Assembly: GCA_021733925.1 (NCBI GenBank) | Contig: JAIPJY010000004.1 | Span: forward strand, 143,128-207,127 | Reading direction: 5' to 3' | DNA length: 64,000 nucleotides | Origin: Prosthecobacter sp. | GTDB taxonomy: Bacteria > Verrucomicrobiota > Verrucomicrobiia > Verrucomicrobiales > Verrucomicrobiaceae | Shown here: positions 1 to 8,372 of the stretch, in pieces | How positions within the stretch are numbered: position 1 is the stretch's first letter | Layout of the letters: each line of letters opens with the position of its first letter | Program-made: the position numbers and the translations under genes | Notes under the pieces: model-generated | What the model saw: only the letters and a program-made list of their open reading frames with translations | What the model was told of the DNA's origin: nothing | Databases searched by the model: none

Positions 1-241
1 TGTCGTTCACCTCATCGGCCATACGTTTTCCGAGCTCCAGCGAATGCCCAAAGATGGCATGCAGCATATCGATCACATATTCAAACGTGTGGATATCGTC
101 ATCCAGCAGGATGACATGCCATGGGGGCTCCAGTGCGGGCGGTGCTGTCAGCGGCTGTACACGCGGCTGGTGCGGAGCCACGCGGGGCTGGCGCGGTCTC
201 ACCGGAGCAGTCGCGCAGCGGATGTCAGCAGGGGGAATCAT
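1..241 (-). CDS. clpS: ClpS-like Clp protease adaptor (N-terminal part, runs off left edge)
   Basis: An 80-residue open frame enters from the left edge with its start codon (ATG) at 241. Residues 1-39 are a Pro/Arg-rich extension. From about residue 40 it reads WHVILLDDDIHTFEYVIDML, then FGHSLELGKRMADEV, which matches the core of ClpS, the adaptor that delivers substrates to the ClpA/ClpC ATPase. Compared with E. coli ClpS, the Asn of the NDD motif is Asp here, and the position of the conserved His after the second helix appears to be Asn. Both residues normally hold the substrate alpha-amino group, so N-degron specificity may differ. The frame stays open for some distance upstream of 241, so the exact start is uncertain. 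The family call is confident; the C-terminus lies outside the window. Confidence 0.8.
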   Translation of the reverse strand, partial: MIPPADIRCATAPVRPRQPRVAPHQPRVQPLTAPPALEPPWHVILLDDDIHTFEYVIDMLHAIFGHSLELGKRMADEVND

Positions 242-382
242 TGTGCACACTATGCCATAGCCCAGCCTTCTCTCAAGCTCCCACAACACCACGCGCCTGC
301 GGCTGCGTTTTAGTCCGCCGGATTTGCGCTGGAGGAGGTGATTGCTTGCGGGAGGGCACGGGTGCATGGCAGAGTTTGAGCC

Positions 383-640
383 ATGAATCCTTCCATCTGC
401 CGCACTTTCAGCACGATCTGCTTCCAGGCGGGCATGCTCTCCGTCGTCCTCTCCATCTGGAGCTGGTGGTTTTTTAATGGCGACACCCCCGAACAGGCGG
501 CACACGCCGAGCGCCTGGGCATTTTCATCGGACTGTGGGCTCCCACGCTGCTGATCCTCTCCAACCGTTTCGACCGCTATGCCGACAAAGCCAAGGAACT
601 CCCCGGCTTGAACAGTGACGAAACCACTGAGGAAGCATGA
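383..640 (+). CDS. Small two-helix membrane protein, unknown function
   Basis: This 85-residue protein has two hydrophobic stretches, about residues 12-31 and 44-60, joined by a short polar loop (NGDTPEQAAHAERLG) and followed by an acidic tail ending in TTEEA. It is probably a small inner-membrane protein. It stands alone between the divergently transcribed clpS-like gene and a converging gene on the minus strand, with a 6-base gap before the latter. I do not recognise a family. The membrane pattern and lack of a competing frame support coding, but the function is unknown. Confidence 0.6.
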   Translation: MNPSICRTFSTICFQAGMLSVVLSIWSWWFFNGDTPEQAAHAERLGIFIGLWAPTLLILSNRFDRYADKAKELPGLNSDETTEEA

Positions 641-646
641 CCGGAA

Positions 647-1192
647 TCACATCGGCTCGCGGCCGGTAGATTCGACAAACTGCTGGCGCAGGCCTTGGTA
701 AGCCTGCTGCCATTCATCCACCACACGCTGCAGTTCCATCACCTGCTTTTCCAGCGTGGCGATGCGCGACAGCTGCATGGCGTCTCCCATGTTGCTCTTA
801 TCATCCGAACGTCCGGTGCCGATAAAAGTCGTGGCAGCGCTGCGGATATGATGCGGGCTGGCCTGGAACCACGACAGATCTGCCAGCCGCGATTCCTTGT
901 TGTCGAGGCAGTTGATGATCCTCACATTTTCATCGATCTCGCCCGTGGCCATGAACTCCTGGATCGTCGCCACGTTTGTAGGTCCGTAGAGATAATTGTC
1001 CGGCATCTGCACGAGGAGGTCCATCTGGAGCTCCGCGATCATGGGCGCTCGCTGCCAGCTCATGCGGTTGTCGCTGGAGATCTTGTCGAGCGGTGAAATC
1101 TTGGCGTCAGCCGCCCAGCCTCGCAGGGTTTCGAGGTCTTTGGCTTCATAAACTTCCTTGTCCGAGGCTTTCAGCAGATACCAAGTGTGCAT
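647..1192 (-). CDS. GYF_2/DUF4339-like protein with C-terminal coiled coil
   Basis: The protein is 181 residues, starts MHTWYLLKASDKEVYEAKDL and has no signal peptide. The first 60 residues resemble the GYF_2 (DUF4339) fold, in which a Trp-Tyr strand is followed by a helix that scores positions along a protein; here this is W-Y-L-L then LRGWAADAKISPLDKI. A second, similar segment may follow around residues 66-108 (YLYGPTNVATIQEFMATGEI). Residues about 140-175 form a heptad-like helix rich in Leu, Gln and Glu, likely a coiled coil. It is probably a cytoplasmic scaffold or adaptor. The neighbours give no functional hint. Confidence 0.65.
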   Translation of the reverse strand: MHTWYLLKASDKEVYEAKDLETLRGWAADAKISPLDKISSDNRMSWQRAPMIAELQMDLLVQMPDNYLYGPTNVATIQEFMATGEIDENVRIINCLDNKESRLADLSWFQASPHHIRSAATTFIGTGRSDDKSNMGDAMQLSRIATLEKQVMELQRVVDEWQQAYQGLRQQFVESTGREPM

Positions 1193-1227
1193 GGGGAGAG
1201 ATAATCAAATTCCACGGCCTGCGCCAA

Positions 1228-1250
1228 GTCCAAAGTGCAAAGTGCGAGGT
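1228..1250. repeat. Short dispersed-type repeat containing AAAGTGCAAAGTGC
   Basis: The intergenic stretch before the PA14 gene contains CAAAGTGCAAAGTGC, an internally repeated heptamer (AAAGTGC twice). From memory, similar strings are scattered between genes in many PVC-group and other environmental genomes. Only one copy lies in this window, so calling it a family member rests on recollection, not on comparison here. Confidence 0.35.
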
Positions 1251-1322
1251 AAATAAACTCAGGGCATTGACGGAGCATTTTCGCAAGGCAATCTCCGCTG
1301 CCCTCGTTTAAACGCGCTCCTT

Positions 1323-2882
1323 ATGACCCGACTGCTTTTCGCCATTCTTCTCGCCGCCGCCTCTGCTCCGGGCGCCGAGCCCGCCGTCTTTTCGCTCAAA
1401 ACGATGACTGCGCAGATGAAATACGACACGGCCGAAATGCTGGTGCAGCCGGGGCAGCCCGTGAAAATCACCTTTGAAAACGGGGATGATCTGCCTCACA
1501 ACCTAGTCTTCTGCCAGCCGGGGACCGACACCGCCGCCATGGCGATGAAGCAGATGGAAAAGCCGGAGGAGGCCCTGAAGCGCAACTGGCTGCCCGACGA
1601 CTCACGCATCTGGGCCCACTCCAAGATGCTAAATCCGCATGAAAAGGAGGTGCTCAGCTTCTCTGCTCCTGAAAAGCCCGGCAACTACCCCTATGTCTGC
1701 ACTTTTCCCGGCCATGCCCTCACCATGCGCGGCGTGCTGAAAGTGGCCCCGGTGGGAGACACGCTGCATGACCTGCAGTTCGCCCTCTATCTCGGCAACT
1801 GGCAGCAGCTTCCGGATTTTTCCAAACTCAAACCGCACCGTGAAGGCAAGATCGACGACAACCTTCTGCAGGTGAAGCTCGATGATTACAAGAACGAGTT
1901 CGGCGTCGTTTTTACTGGCAAGCTCATTGCTCCCAAGAAAGGCCCCTATCGTTTTTTTCTCTCCAGTGATGACGGCTCGCGCCTGCTGATCGACGGCAAG
2001 GAAATCATCCTCTATGACGGCATTCATCCCGCTGGCGACATCAAGGAACAAGGCCTCACGCTGGACAAAGGTGAGCATGAATTTCGCCTCGAGTATTTCC
2101 AAGGCGGCGGGCAGATTGAACTCTATGCCGCCTGGAAAGGCAGCGACTTCCAGATCACACCGCTTTCCAAATGGCTGCACCCGAAATGGCAGGGCGGGAC
2201 CAAGAAGCAGAAGGAGTTCGATCCCATCCCACTGGTGGTGAAGGACGAGGCGGTGATCTATCGCAACTTCATTCAAGGTGCGGGCAATCGTGGCATCGGC
2301 GTCGGCTATCCCGGTGGCGTGAACATTGCCTGGAGCGCTGAGAGCATGAATCTGGCGCTGATCTGGCGCGGCGCCTTCATGGATGCCTCGAAGCACTGGA
2401 ACTCACGTGGCGGTGGCCACGAAAAGCCACTCGGGTACGATGCGCTGATGCCCACGGGAGAGGTCACACCCGCCTTTTTTGTCACAGACAAACCTGAGGC
2501 CGAATGGCCGAAGTGGGACAAGGCCAAACGCTATGAGGGCTTTCACTGGCTGGGCTACTCGCTGGACGCCAAACGCAGCCCCACCTTCCGCTACTCGTGG
2601 CAGGGGGCCGAGATTGAAGAATCTTTTGCCGTCGAAGGCGACGGCAACAAACCTGAAGGCAACGCGAAACTGATCCGCACAATCAAGGTGGCCGGGAAAG
2701 TGCCTGCCGACGCTTGGTATCGCATCGGCAGCGGGTCATTTGAGAGCAAGGACGGCAGTTTTTTCAGCAAAGGGCAGATCCCCTACCGCATCACTGTCAG
2801 CGACGCCCAACTCGCCGGACAAAATCTCGTTGTTCCTGCAAAGCGGGGCACGATGACCATCACCTACCAGTGGGCCCAGTAA
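1323..2882 (+). CDS. Secreted cupredoxin-PA14 fusion protein
   Basis: The 519-residue protein begins with a signal peptide (residues 1-18, ending near SAPGAEP). Residues about 22-142 form a plastocyanin/azurin-like cupredoxin domain with the expected type-1 copper ligands: His in LPHNLVFC, then Cys, His and Met in PYVCTFPGHALTMRG. A PA14-type lectin-like domain follows (about 150-275, with SSDDGSRLLIDGKEI). The remaining part, from YRNFIQGAGNRGIGVGYPGG on, is a conserved-looking beta-rich region I cannot name. It is probably periplasmic or surface-exposed and carries electrons or binds carbohydrate. The next gene starts 19 bases downstream and encodes a propeller dehydrogenase-like protein, a plausible redox partner in the same operon. 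Confidence 0.85.
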   Translation: MTRLLFAILLAAASAPGAEPAVFSLKTMTAQMKYDTAEMLVQPGQPVKITFENGDDLPHNLVFCQPGTDTAAMAMKQMEKPEEALKRNWLPDDSRIWAHSKMLNPHEKEVLSFSAPEKPGNYPYVCTFPGHALTMRGVLKVAPVGDTLHDLQFALYLGNWQQLPDFSKLKPHREGKIDDNLLQVKLDDYKNEFGVVFTGKLIAPKKGPYRFFLSSDDGSRLLIDGKEIILYDGIHPAGDIKEQGLTLDKGEHEFRLEYFQGGGQIELYAAWKGSDFQITPLSKWLHPKWQGGTKKQKEFDPIPLVVKDEAVIYRNFIQGAGNRGIGVGYPGGVNIAWSAESMNLALIWRGAFMDASKHWNSRGGGHEKPLGYDALMPTGEVTPAFFVTDKPEAEWPKWDKAKRYEGFHWLGYSLDAKRSPTFRYSWQGAEIEESFAVEGDGNKPEGNAKLIRTIKVAGKVPADAWYRIGSGSFESKDGSFFSKGQIPYRITVSDAQLAGQNLVVPAKRGTMTITYQWAQ

Positions 2883-2901
2883 TCTTTCGCCACGCACTGC
2901 C

Positions 2902-4410
2902 ATGAAACGCATTCTCTATCTTTCCCTGCTCTGCTCGCCGCTTTTTGCCGCTGATCCTGTCGAGGCTGATTTTTACAAGATCACCACCTTTGAAACACCT
3001 AAGGAGACCGCGCTGGAGGTCGGCTCCATCGACTTGATGCCGGATGGCAAGCTAGCCCTCGGCACCCGCCGTGGCGAGATCTGGGTCGTAAGCGGTGCGG
3101 GCAGCGATGATACCTCAAACGTGAGCTACAAGCTCTTTGCATCCGGTATGCACGAGGTGCTCGGCATTGCCTACAATCCGAAGGACAAAAATCTCTACGC
3201 CACCACTCGATACGAGATCACCCGCCTCATAGACACCGATCACGATGGTCGTGCCGATGTCTTTGAAAACGTGAACGATAGCTGGGGTGTCTCCGGCGAC
3301 TACCACGAGTACGCCATTGGCAGTCGTTTTGACAAAGCGGGCGACCTTTGGGTGACGCTGTGCCTGACCGGTTCCTTCAGCAGCGCCGTGCCGTTTCGCG
3401 GCTGGGCGCTCCGCATCAAACCCAACGGCACCATGGTTCCCACCTGCTCAGGCATTCGCAGCCCCGGTGGCATCGGTTTTGATGCGGATGGCGAGGTTTA
3501 TTACTGCGACAATCAAGGCCCGTGGCACGGTGCCTGCACGCTGCAGCATCTCGTTCCTGGCACCTTCCAAGGCCATCCGGGTGGCAATGTGTGGTATGAT
3601 CTCGCCCCAAACATGGGGCCGCGTCCGATTGATCCGATACCGGAAGCTTTTCAAGGCGACAAAGGCCGCAAAGACAAACGGGAGGGAGGAGACCCTGACC
3701 GCATGGTGACGGAGCGCGAACGCATCAAACAGCTCCTGCCGCCTGCCGTCTATCTCGTGCACGGCAAGATCGGCAACTCCGCCAGCGCCATCATCTGCGA
3801 CCTGAGCGAGGGCAAATTTGGCCCCTTCAGCAAGCAGCTCTTTGTGGCGGATCAAAGCCACAGCAATCTGAGCCGTGTCTATCTCGAAACCGTCAATGGC
3901 ATCAAGCAGGGTGTCGTCATCCCCTTCCGCAGCGGCTTTGCGAGCGGCATCATCGGCGGACGCATGGATGAAGAAGGCCGCGTCTTTGTCGGCGGCAGTG
4001 ACCGAGGCTGGGGCGCACGCGGCGGGAAGCCCTTCTGCTTTGAGAAATGCGAATGGACCGGCAAGACACCTTTTGAAGTGCATGAAATGCATGCCAAGCC
4101 GGACGGCTTTGAGGTCACCTTCACGCAGCCTGTTGATCCGGCTTCCGCAGGTGATTTGAAGAGTTACAGCATGCGTGAGTTCACCTATGCGTATCGCGAG
4201 CAGTACGGCGGCGATGAAGTCTCAGAGATCCTGCCCAAGATCACCGCAGCCACGGTGGCAGCCGACGGCAAATCTGTGCGCCTGACGATCTCACCGGTTA
4301 CCAAAGGGCACATTCACGAACTGCATCTTGATGGGGTTCGAAGCGCTGAGAAACTTCCTCTGCTGCACAAGGTGGGCTACTACACGCTGAACGAGATTCC
4401 AGCGAAGTAG
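2902..4410 (+). CDS. Secreted PVC-type beta-propeller (sugar dehydrogenase-like) protein
   Basis: The protein is 502 residues with a short signal peptide (MKRILYLSLLCSPLFAADP). Its body resembles the NHL/PQQ-dependent glucose dehydrogenase-like propellers of PVC bacteria: repeated blades such as VGSIDLMPDGKLALGTRRG, TRLIDTDHDGRADV (with a calcium-binding-like Asp pattern) and GGIGFDADGEVYYCDNQG. No CxxCH heme site is visible, unlike the fusion at 16.6-20.2 kb. The C-terminal 90 residues (HEMHAKPDGFEVTFTQPVDP) look like an Ig-like module. It lies 19 bases after the cupredoxin-PA14 gene and is probably cotranscribed. An oxidoreductase role is inferred from fold; the substrate is unknown. Confidence 0.78.
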   Translation: MKRILYLSLLCSPLFAADPVEADFYKITTFETPKETALEVGSIDLMPDGKLALGTRRGEIWVVSGAGSDDTSNVSYKLFASGMHEVLGIAYNPKDKNLYATTRYEITRLIDTDHDGRADVFENVNDSWGVSGDYHEYAIGSRFDKAGDLWVTLCLTGSFSSAVPFRGWALRIKPNGTMVPTCSGIRSPGGIGFDADGEVYYCDNQGPWHGACTLQHLVPGTFQGHPGGNVWYDLAPNMGPRPIDPIPEAFQGDKGRKDKREGGDPDRMVTERERIKQLLPPAVYLVHGKIGNSASAIICDLSEGKFGPFSKQLFVADQSHSNLSRVYLETVNGIKQGVVIPFRSGFASGIIGGRMDEEGRVFVGGSDRGWGARGGKPFCFEKCEWTGKTPFEVHEMHAKPDGFEVTFTQPVDPASAGDLKSYSMREFTYAYREQYGGDEVSEILPKITAATVAADGKSVRLTISPVTKGHIHELHLDGVRSAEKLPLLHKVGYYTLNEIPAK

Positions 4411-4431
4411 GCCGCCTTCCAGTGTGACTGC

Positions 4432-4460
4432 TTGACCTTTCTGTACAGTCTCGGTCTAGT
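4432..4460 (+). promoter_or_regulatory. Possible sigma70-type promoter before the ABC pair
   Basis: TTGACC at 4432-4437 is followed after 17 bases by TCTAGT at 4455-4460. The ATPase gene starts only 8 bases later at 4469, so the transcript would be nearly leaderless. The -10 match is weak. Confidence 0.35.
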
Positions 4461-4468
4461 GGCGGGAC

Positions 4469-5191
4469 ATGCACATCGAACTGAACGATCTGTCGAAGCG
4501 CTTCGGCAACACGAACGCGCTTGATCATGTCAACCTCAATGTGCCGCCGAGTTCGATCATCGCGGTGCTCGGGGAAAATGGCGCGGGCAAATCCACGCTG
4601 CTGTCACTGCTTGCGGGCGTACTGGCACCGGACCAGGGCTTGATCCGCTTCGATGGCCAGACGTTCAGCCGCGAAAATCTGGAACTGCGCAAACGACTTC
4701 TGTTCACACCCGATGTGCCGGTCATGTTCATGGAACGAAGCATCGCTGCAAACATCGCCACCTTTGCCGCCTTGTATGGCACGCGGGTTGAGGACCACGA
4801 AGCGGAGCTCACGCAACTGCTGGAGGAAACGGGCATCGCGGCGCTGCTGAATCGCAGTGCCATGTCCTTGTCACGTGGTCAGCTATGGAAGGCCTTCATG
4901 GCCTGCGCGGCAACCGTGGAGCCGGAGCTGTGGCTGGTGGATGAGCCCTTTGCCTCAGGCATGGATGTGATTGGAATGGGTGTGTTCCGCCGTCTGGCAC
5001 GCAAGCTGGCTGACGGAGGAGGCACGATCATTTACACGACGCAGATGGTGGATCTGGCCGCAGATTTTTCCGATCATATCTGCGTGCTGCGCCAGGGCCG
5101 GATCGTGCTGTGGGAGACGAGCTCCAAAGTGCAGGAAATGATCCGTGCCACGCCCGAGGGCCAGGAACACGTGCTGCGCGGACTGCGCTGA
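4469..5191 (+). CDS. ABC transporter ATP-binding protein
   Basis: This 240-residue ATPase has Walker A GENGAGKST (about residues 35-43), signature LSRGQ (about 134-138), Walker B ELWLVDEP (about 151-158) and the downstream switch region. It is the normal length for a single nucleotide-binding domain and has no membrane segment. The signature is LSRGQ instead of LSGGQ, and the Walker B ends in Asp-Glu, so it should hydrolyse ATP. Its partner is presumably the membrane protein that starts 9 bases downstream. The cargo cannot be told from sequence; exporters of this form often serve gliding-type or antibiotic/lipid export systems. Confidence 0.9.
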   Translation: MHIELNDLSKRFGNTNALDHVNLNVPPSSIIAVLGENGAGKSTLLSLLAGVLAPDQGLIRFDGQTFSRENLELRKRLLFTPDVPVMFMERSIAANIATFAALYGTRVEDHEAELTQLLEETGIAALLNRSAMSLSRGQLWKAFMACAATVEPELWLVDEPFASGMDVIGMGVFRRLARKLADGGGTIIYTTQMVDLAADFSDHICVLRQGRIVLWETSSKVQEMIRATPEGQEHVLRGLR

Positions 5192-5200
5192 TCTCACGCC

Positions 5201-6952
5201 ATGTTTTTCCACCATCCAGAGACCGAACAGAGCCTCCGGCGCATGGCTGCAGCGGCGCTGAATGGCACTGCCATGGAACTGCGCGACCTGCGCCTATGGC
5301 CACGCATCAAGGGCGCCCTTAAATTCGTCGGCTGGGAAGCGGTGTTGTCCATTTGCCTGTGCATGCTCGCTGGTCTGAGCATTCCGCAATTCCGTGCAGC
5401 CGCATGGCGGGACTTCATGCTGGCGGGTGCGGTGATGATGACCAGCCGGCTGTCAGGGCAGCAGTTTCACTGGCTGCTGAATTCCAGCCCAACGACGAAT
5501 GTGCTGTGGCATCTTCCTGTCGCTGGACGTGACATCTGCCGCTGGGCGCGGCTAATCTATTTGCGAGGCTCTCTGAACCTGCTGCCGCGCATGACGGTGG
5601 TCGCGTGGGCCTGGCTTGGATTTCCTTTGGTGGAGACCGCGTGGATGAACATCCTATGGAGCGGCATCATGCTCTGGCTCATCATGCTGGCCTGCGTGCA
5701 GCATCACAGCCTTCCCCTGGGAGCGGGCCGGCTGCTGGGAAAGATCTGGAACGTGACGCTAGCAATCTGGGGCGGCCTGGTTGTGTACGCCTGGGTGGGG
5801 AACAAGCATCCGAGTCATGGACTCCTGCCACCTGCATGGGTCAGCCAGGTGTGCGCGCCAGTCTCCTGGGTGCTGCCGGCCCAATGGGTAATGCATGCCA
5901 GGGAGAATCAAATCGCGCTCGTGCTCACGCTGGTTTGTCTTGTGGCTGGCGGTTTGTTTTGGTGGCGTTTCCCCGATGCTCTGGGCGGGGCCTATGACCA
6001 GCTGGACACCGAGGCCCTGCCTGCGATTGAGATTGAGACTGAGGAACCTGCATACGCCGAGGCCGAGGATCTTGCCAGACCGGTGGCCGTACCGGAGCCA
6101 CCAGCGATGGAAGCTGTGCAGGTTCTTGCCTGCATTCAGCAGGCTGCGGCCAATGAAACGTCTCTAGTCCGAGAAGGCTGGATCGAAAAGCTGCTGCTCT
6201 CGCTGCTGAATGAACGAGATCGCATGCTGGGTCCCATCCTCGTAGGCCTGCACGCTGGCTGGACGGGGCGGTGGTGGAAGGCGGTGCGCATCTGCACGCT
6301 GCTGCTGCTGACCTCTTATGCCTTGCTGGCTTTTGGCACGCGCTGGATCAAAGCCGAGACCTTGGAGGTTTGGATCGTCATCGTGCCACTTCTTGTCGTC
6401 GTGGGTTACACCTTTCCCGTGTCGAATTCGATTCCGCTGGCCATGCTTTCATGGCCGTCTGGCCAGCATGGGATGCCGCTTTTCGCCGGCCTGCCAATCA
6501 GCATGCGAGATCTTCTGCGAGTCTCATTGCGCATCACGGTGGCTCGCATGGTCGCATGCCTTGCGCTTGCCCTGCCTGTGATTGCAGGCCTGTGTGTGCT
6601 GCTGGACCATCCGAAGGCCATACCTGCCATGCTTGGCACGGCAGTGATCCTGGCCATCTCGTGGAGATGCATTCGGCCGGTGTTCATCTACTACCGCCTG
6701 CAACAGGTATCCCGCCCGGGACGCCGGCACCGGCTCTGGCATGCATGCGCCGATCTGCTCATCCTGCCTATCGCGCTAGCGATTCCCTTTTCCGTCATTC
6801 TCAGCGTGGCAGTCTTTCAAGCGCAACCCGAATGGCTAGCGGTGAGCCTGCCACTCACCGCCTGCTGCGCACGTGCCGTCTATGCAGTGTTTCACTGGCG
6901 CGTGCGTGCGCAGAAGGTGGACTGGACCCGTGATCCCCCAATGCAGCCGTAG
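5201..6952 (+). CDS. ABC transporter membrane protein (permease-like), poorly conserved
   Basis: The protein is 583 residues with about ten to twelve hydrophobic segments in two blocks (roughly residues 45-260 and 365-570). A charged acidic linker between them (about 275-310) is rich in Glu, including EIEIETEEPAYAEAED. It begins 9 bases after the ATPase stop, which argues that it is the transmembrane partner. The arrangement of two membrane halves around a soluble linker fits an ABC-2-like permease fused in tandem, but I see no diagnostic motif. The role as permease is inferred mainly from operon context. Confidence 0.7.
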   Translation: MFFHHPETEQSLRRMAAAALNGTAMELRDLRLWPRIKGALKFVGWEAVLSICLCMLAGLSIPQFRAAAWRDFMLAGAVMMTSRLSGQQFHWLLNSSPTTNVLWHLPVAGRDICRWARLIYLRGSLNLLPRMTVVAWAWLGFPLVETAWMNILWSGIMLWLIMLACVQHHSLPLGAGRLLGKIWNVTLAIWGGLVVYAWVGNKHPSHGLLPPAWVSQVCAPVSWVLPAQWVMHARENQIALVLTLVCLVAGGLFWWRFPDALGGAYDQLDTEALPAIEIETEEPAYAEAEDLARPVAVPEPPAMEAVQVLACIQQAAANETSLVREGWIEKLLLSLLNERDRMLGPILVGLHAGWTGRWWKAVRICTLLLLTSYALLAFGTRWIKAETLEVWIVIVPLLVVVGYTFPVSNSIPLAMLSWPSGQHGMPLFAGLPISMRDLLRVSLRITVARMVACLALALPVIAGLCVLLDHPKAIPAMLGTAVILAISWRCIRPVFIYYRLQQVSRPGRRHRLWHACADLLILPIALAIPFSVILSVAVFQAQPEWLAVSLPLTACCARAVYAVFHWRVRAQKVDWTRDPPMQP

Positions 6953-6984
6953 TTCACGAGACCGGCTGCCTCCGCAAACTCCGC

Positions 6985-7560
6985 TTACTTCATCGGTTGT
7001 GCCTTGGGCACATCCGTCAGTTTCATCGCTGGCTCAAGCGCCTGCTCATTGAACTGCACAGCCGCCACTGGTTCCGCGCGACGGACTTCGACTATGGGAA
7101 TGCTGCGGGTTTGCAGCGGCAGTTCCGTGCGCATCACCTGCTCTCCCGCCATGGGTTGAGGTGGTGCCGAAGTGGGCACGACAGCGCGGCGCACCTCCAT
7201 CTGCTCCTCTGCGGCGGCGACGACCACCGGCGCACGGTAGTTTTTCACAGCCGCCGTAATCATTGCTGCACGAGCTGGTGCGAGATCCATCGCGGTCTCA
7301 ACAATCTTGCGCACCTGCCCGGGCTCCGCATTTACGGCATCGATGGCAGCGGTCACGATATCAGCGGCGCAGGATTCATGGATGACCAGCGCCTCTTCCA
7401 AGCGCATCACCATCTTGTCAGGCTCCATCCGGATCGAGGTGAACAGCTCACCGCATAGCGTGTCGCAGGTGATCTGGGCCGGGGTCGATTTCACTGGCTG
7501 AGCCAGTCCAGGTGAAGTCACCAGGACCAACAAGCAGCAAAATGCAGAAATCAGGCGCAT
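6985..7560 (-). CDS. Secreted hypothetical protein
   Basis: The protein is 191 residues with a clear signal peptide (MRLISAFCCLLVLVTSPGLA, cleavage likely before QP). The mature part has a helical segment with Cys at about residues 32, 36 and 64 (CDTLCGELF and HESCAADIV). A Pro/Ala/Val-rich, low-complexity C-terminal half follows, with several Arg-Arg-Ala/Glu motifs. It is probably periplasmic. The first half resembles small helical domains in other secreted verrucomicrobial proteins, but I cannot name a family. It converges with the ABC permease gene. Confidence 0.65.
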   Translation of the reverse strand: MRLISAFCCLLVLVTSPGLAQPVKSTPAQITCDTLCGELFTSIRMEPDKMVMRLEEALVIHESCAADIVTAAIDAVNAEPGQVRKIVETAMDLAPARAAMITAAVKNYRAPVVVAAAEEQMEVRRAVVPTSAPPQPMAGEQVMRTELPLQTRSIPIVEVRRAEPVAAVQFNEQALEPAMKLTDVPKAQPMK

Positions 7561-7624
7561 GAGTTGAAGGGCTATATGAATGACGGATTCAAATGGGCTT
7601 CCTTCAAATCATCTTTTGCGGTTT

Positions 7625-8305
7625 TCAGTCTTTTTCTGGCGGTGGGTTCAAAATGTCGGTTCCAACACCTTGATGTGCTCGGATGAACTGCTCGGGTGCG
7701 ACACGGTTCAGAGGCGTGTCAGCATATCCTTGGCCAGGATTCACATAAGATCCGAGGCGAACTTCGAAATGCAGGTGCGCCAAATAGGCACCTTCAGCCG
7801 TGCCCACCGTGCCGATCTGGTGGCCGCGATGCACATTCTGCCCGACCTGCACTCGGATGGAGTCGAGATGGGCATACATGGTCTGGATCACAGGGCCGAG
7901 TTCGTCTCCGTCCGGCAGACGATGCGCGATGAGGATCATCTTGCCCCAGCCGGCCCCGGGGATGCCCGCATAAACCACGCGTCCGGCTCCAGCAGCGTAA
8001 ACGGGAGCGCCCACATCGGAGTTGCCGCCGCCGATGCCGTTTAAATCGTCGCCAAGGTGCCGTGAGATGCGGAAAGGCCGGGCATTGTAGGTGAGTGCGC
8101 CGTGTTCGGACCCCATGGGCATGTCAAAACGAGTGGCGAGAGGCAGGGTGGTGACTTCGAGCGGAGTCAGCCGAACGAAAGCCGGATCTAGCGGCGTGAG
8201 TGCAAGGGAGGACGAGGCCTCAAACCGCAGCCAGATCATGCCGATGACCACCGCCGAGAGGGCGAGGGTCAAAAGCACGCGCATGATCCGCACCAGTGTC
8301 TGCAT
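7625..8305 (-). CDS. M23-family metallopeptidase (peptidoglycan endopeptidase-like)
   Basis: I place the start at 8305 (MQTLVRIMRVLLTLALSAV), giving 226 residues with an N-terminal membrane anchor or signal at about 8-26. The frame is open further upstream, but that part would overlap the divergent neighbour's start. The LytM/M23 domain covers about residues 75-205. The zinc site is visible as RHLGDDLNG (His and Asp) and HLHFEVR near the end, with TMYAHLDSI between. These proteins cleave peptidoglycan cross-links in the periplasm, or act as LytM factors that activate amidases. The gene is transcribed divergently from the DUF362 gene, with about 67 bases between starts. Confidence 0.85.
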   Translation of the reverse strand: MQTLVRIMRVLLTLALSAVVIGMIWLRFEASSSLALTPLDPAFVRLTPLEVTTLPLATRFDMPMGSEHGALTYNARPFRISRHLGDDLNGIGGGNSDVGAPVYAAGAGRVVYAGIPGAGWGKMILIAHRLPDGDELGPVIQTMYAHLDSIRVQVGQNVHRGHQIGTVGTAEGAYLAHLHFEVRLGSYVNPGQGYADTPLNRVAPEQFIRAHQGVGTDILNPPPEKD

Positions 8306-8372
8306 AAGGGAGATTCGAGGGCTGCGGGAGCGTTGCAAAGGGAACGTGCCGCCCTTAAATAACCGCACTCCT

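Noticed and set aside
8091-8372. Upstream extension of the DUF362 frame to 8091
   Set aside because: It lies antisense to the M23 peptidase gene and has no family similarity; GTG 8373 gives the normal N-terminus.
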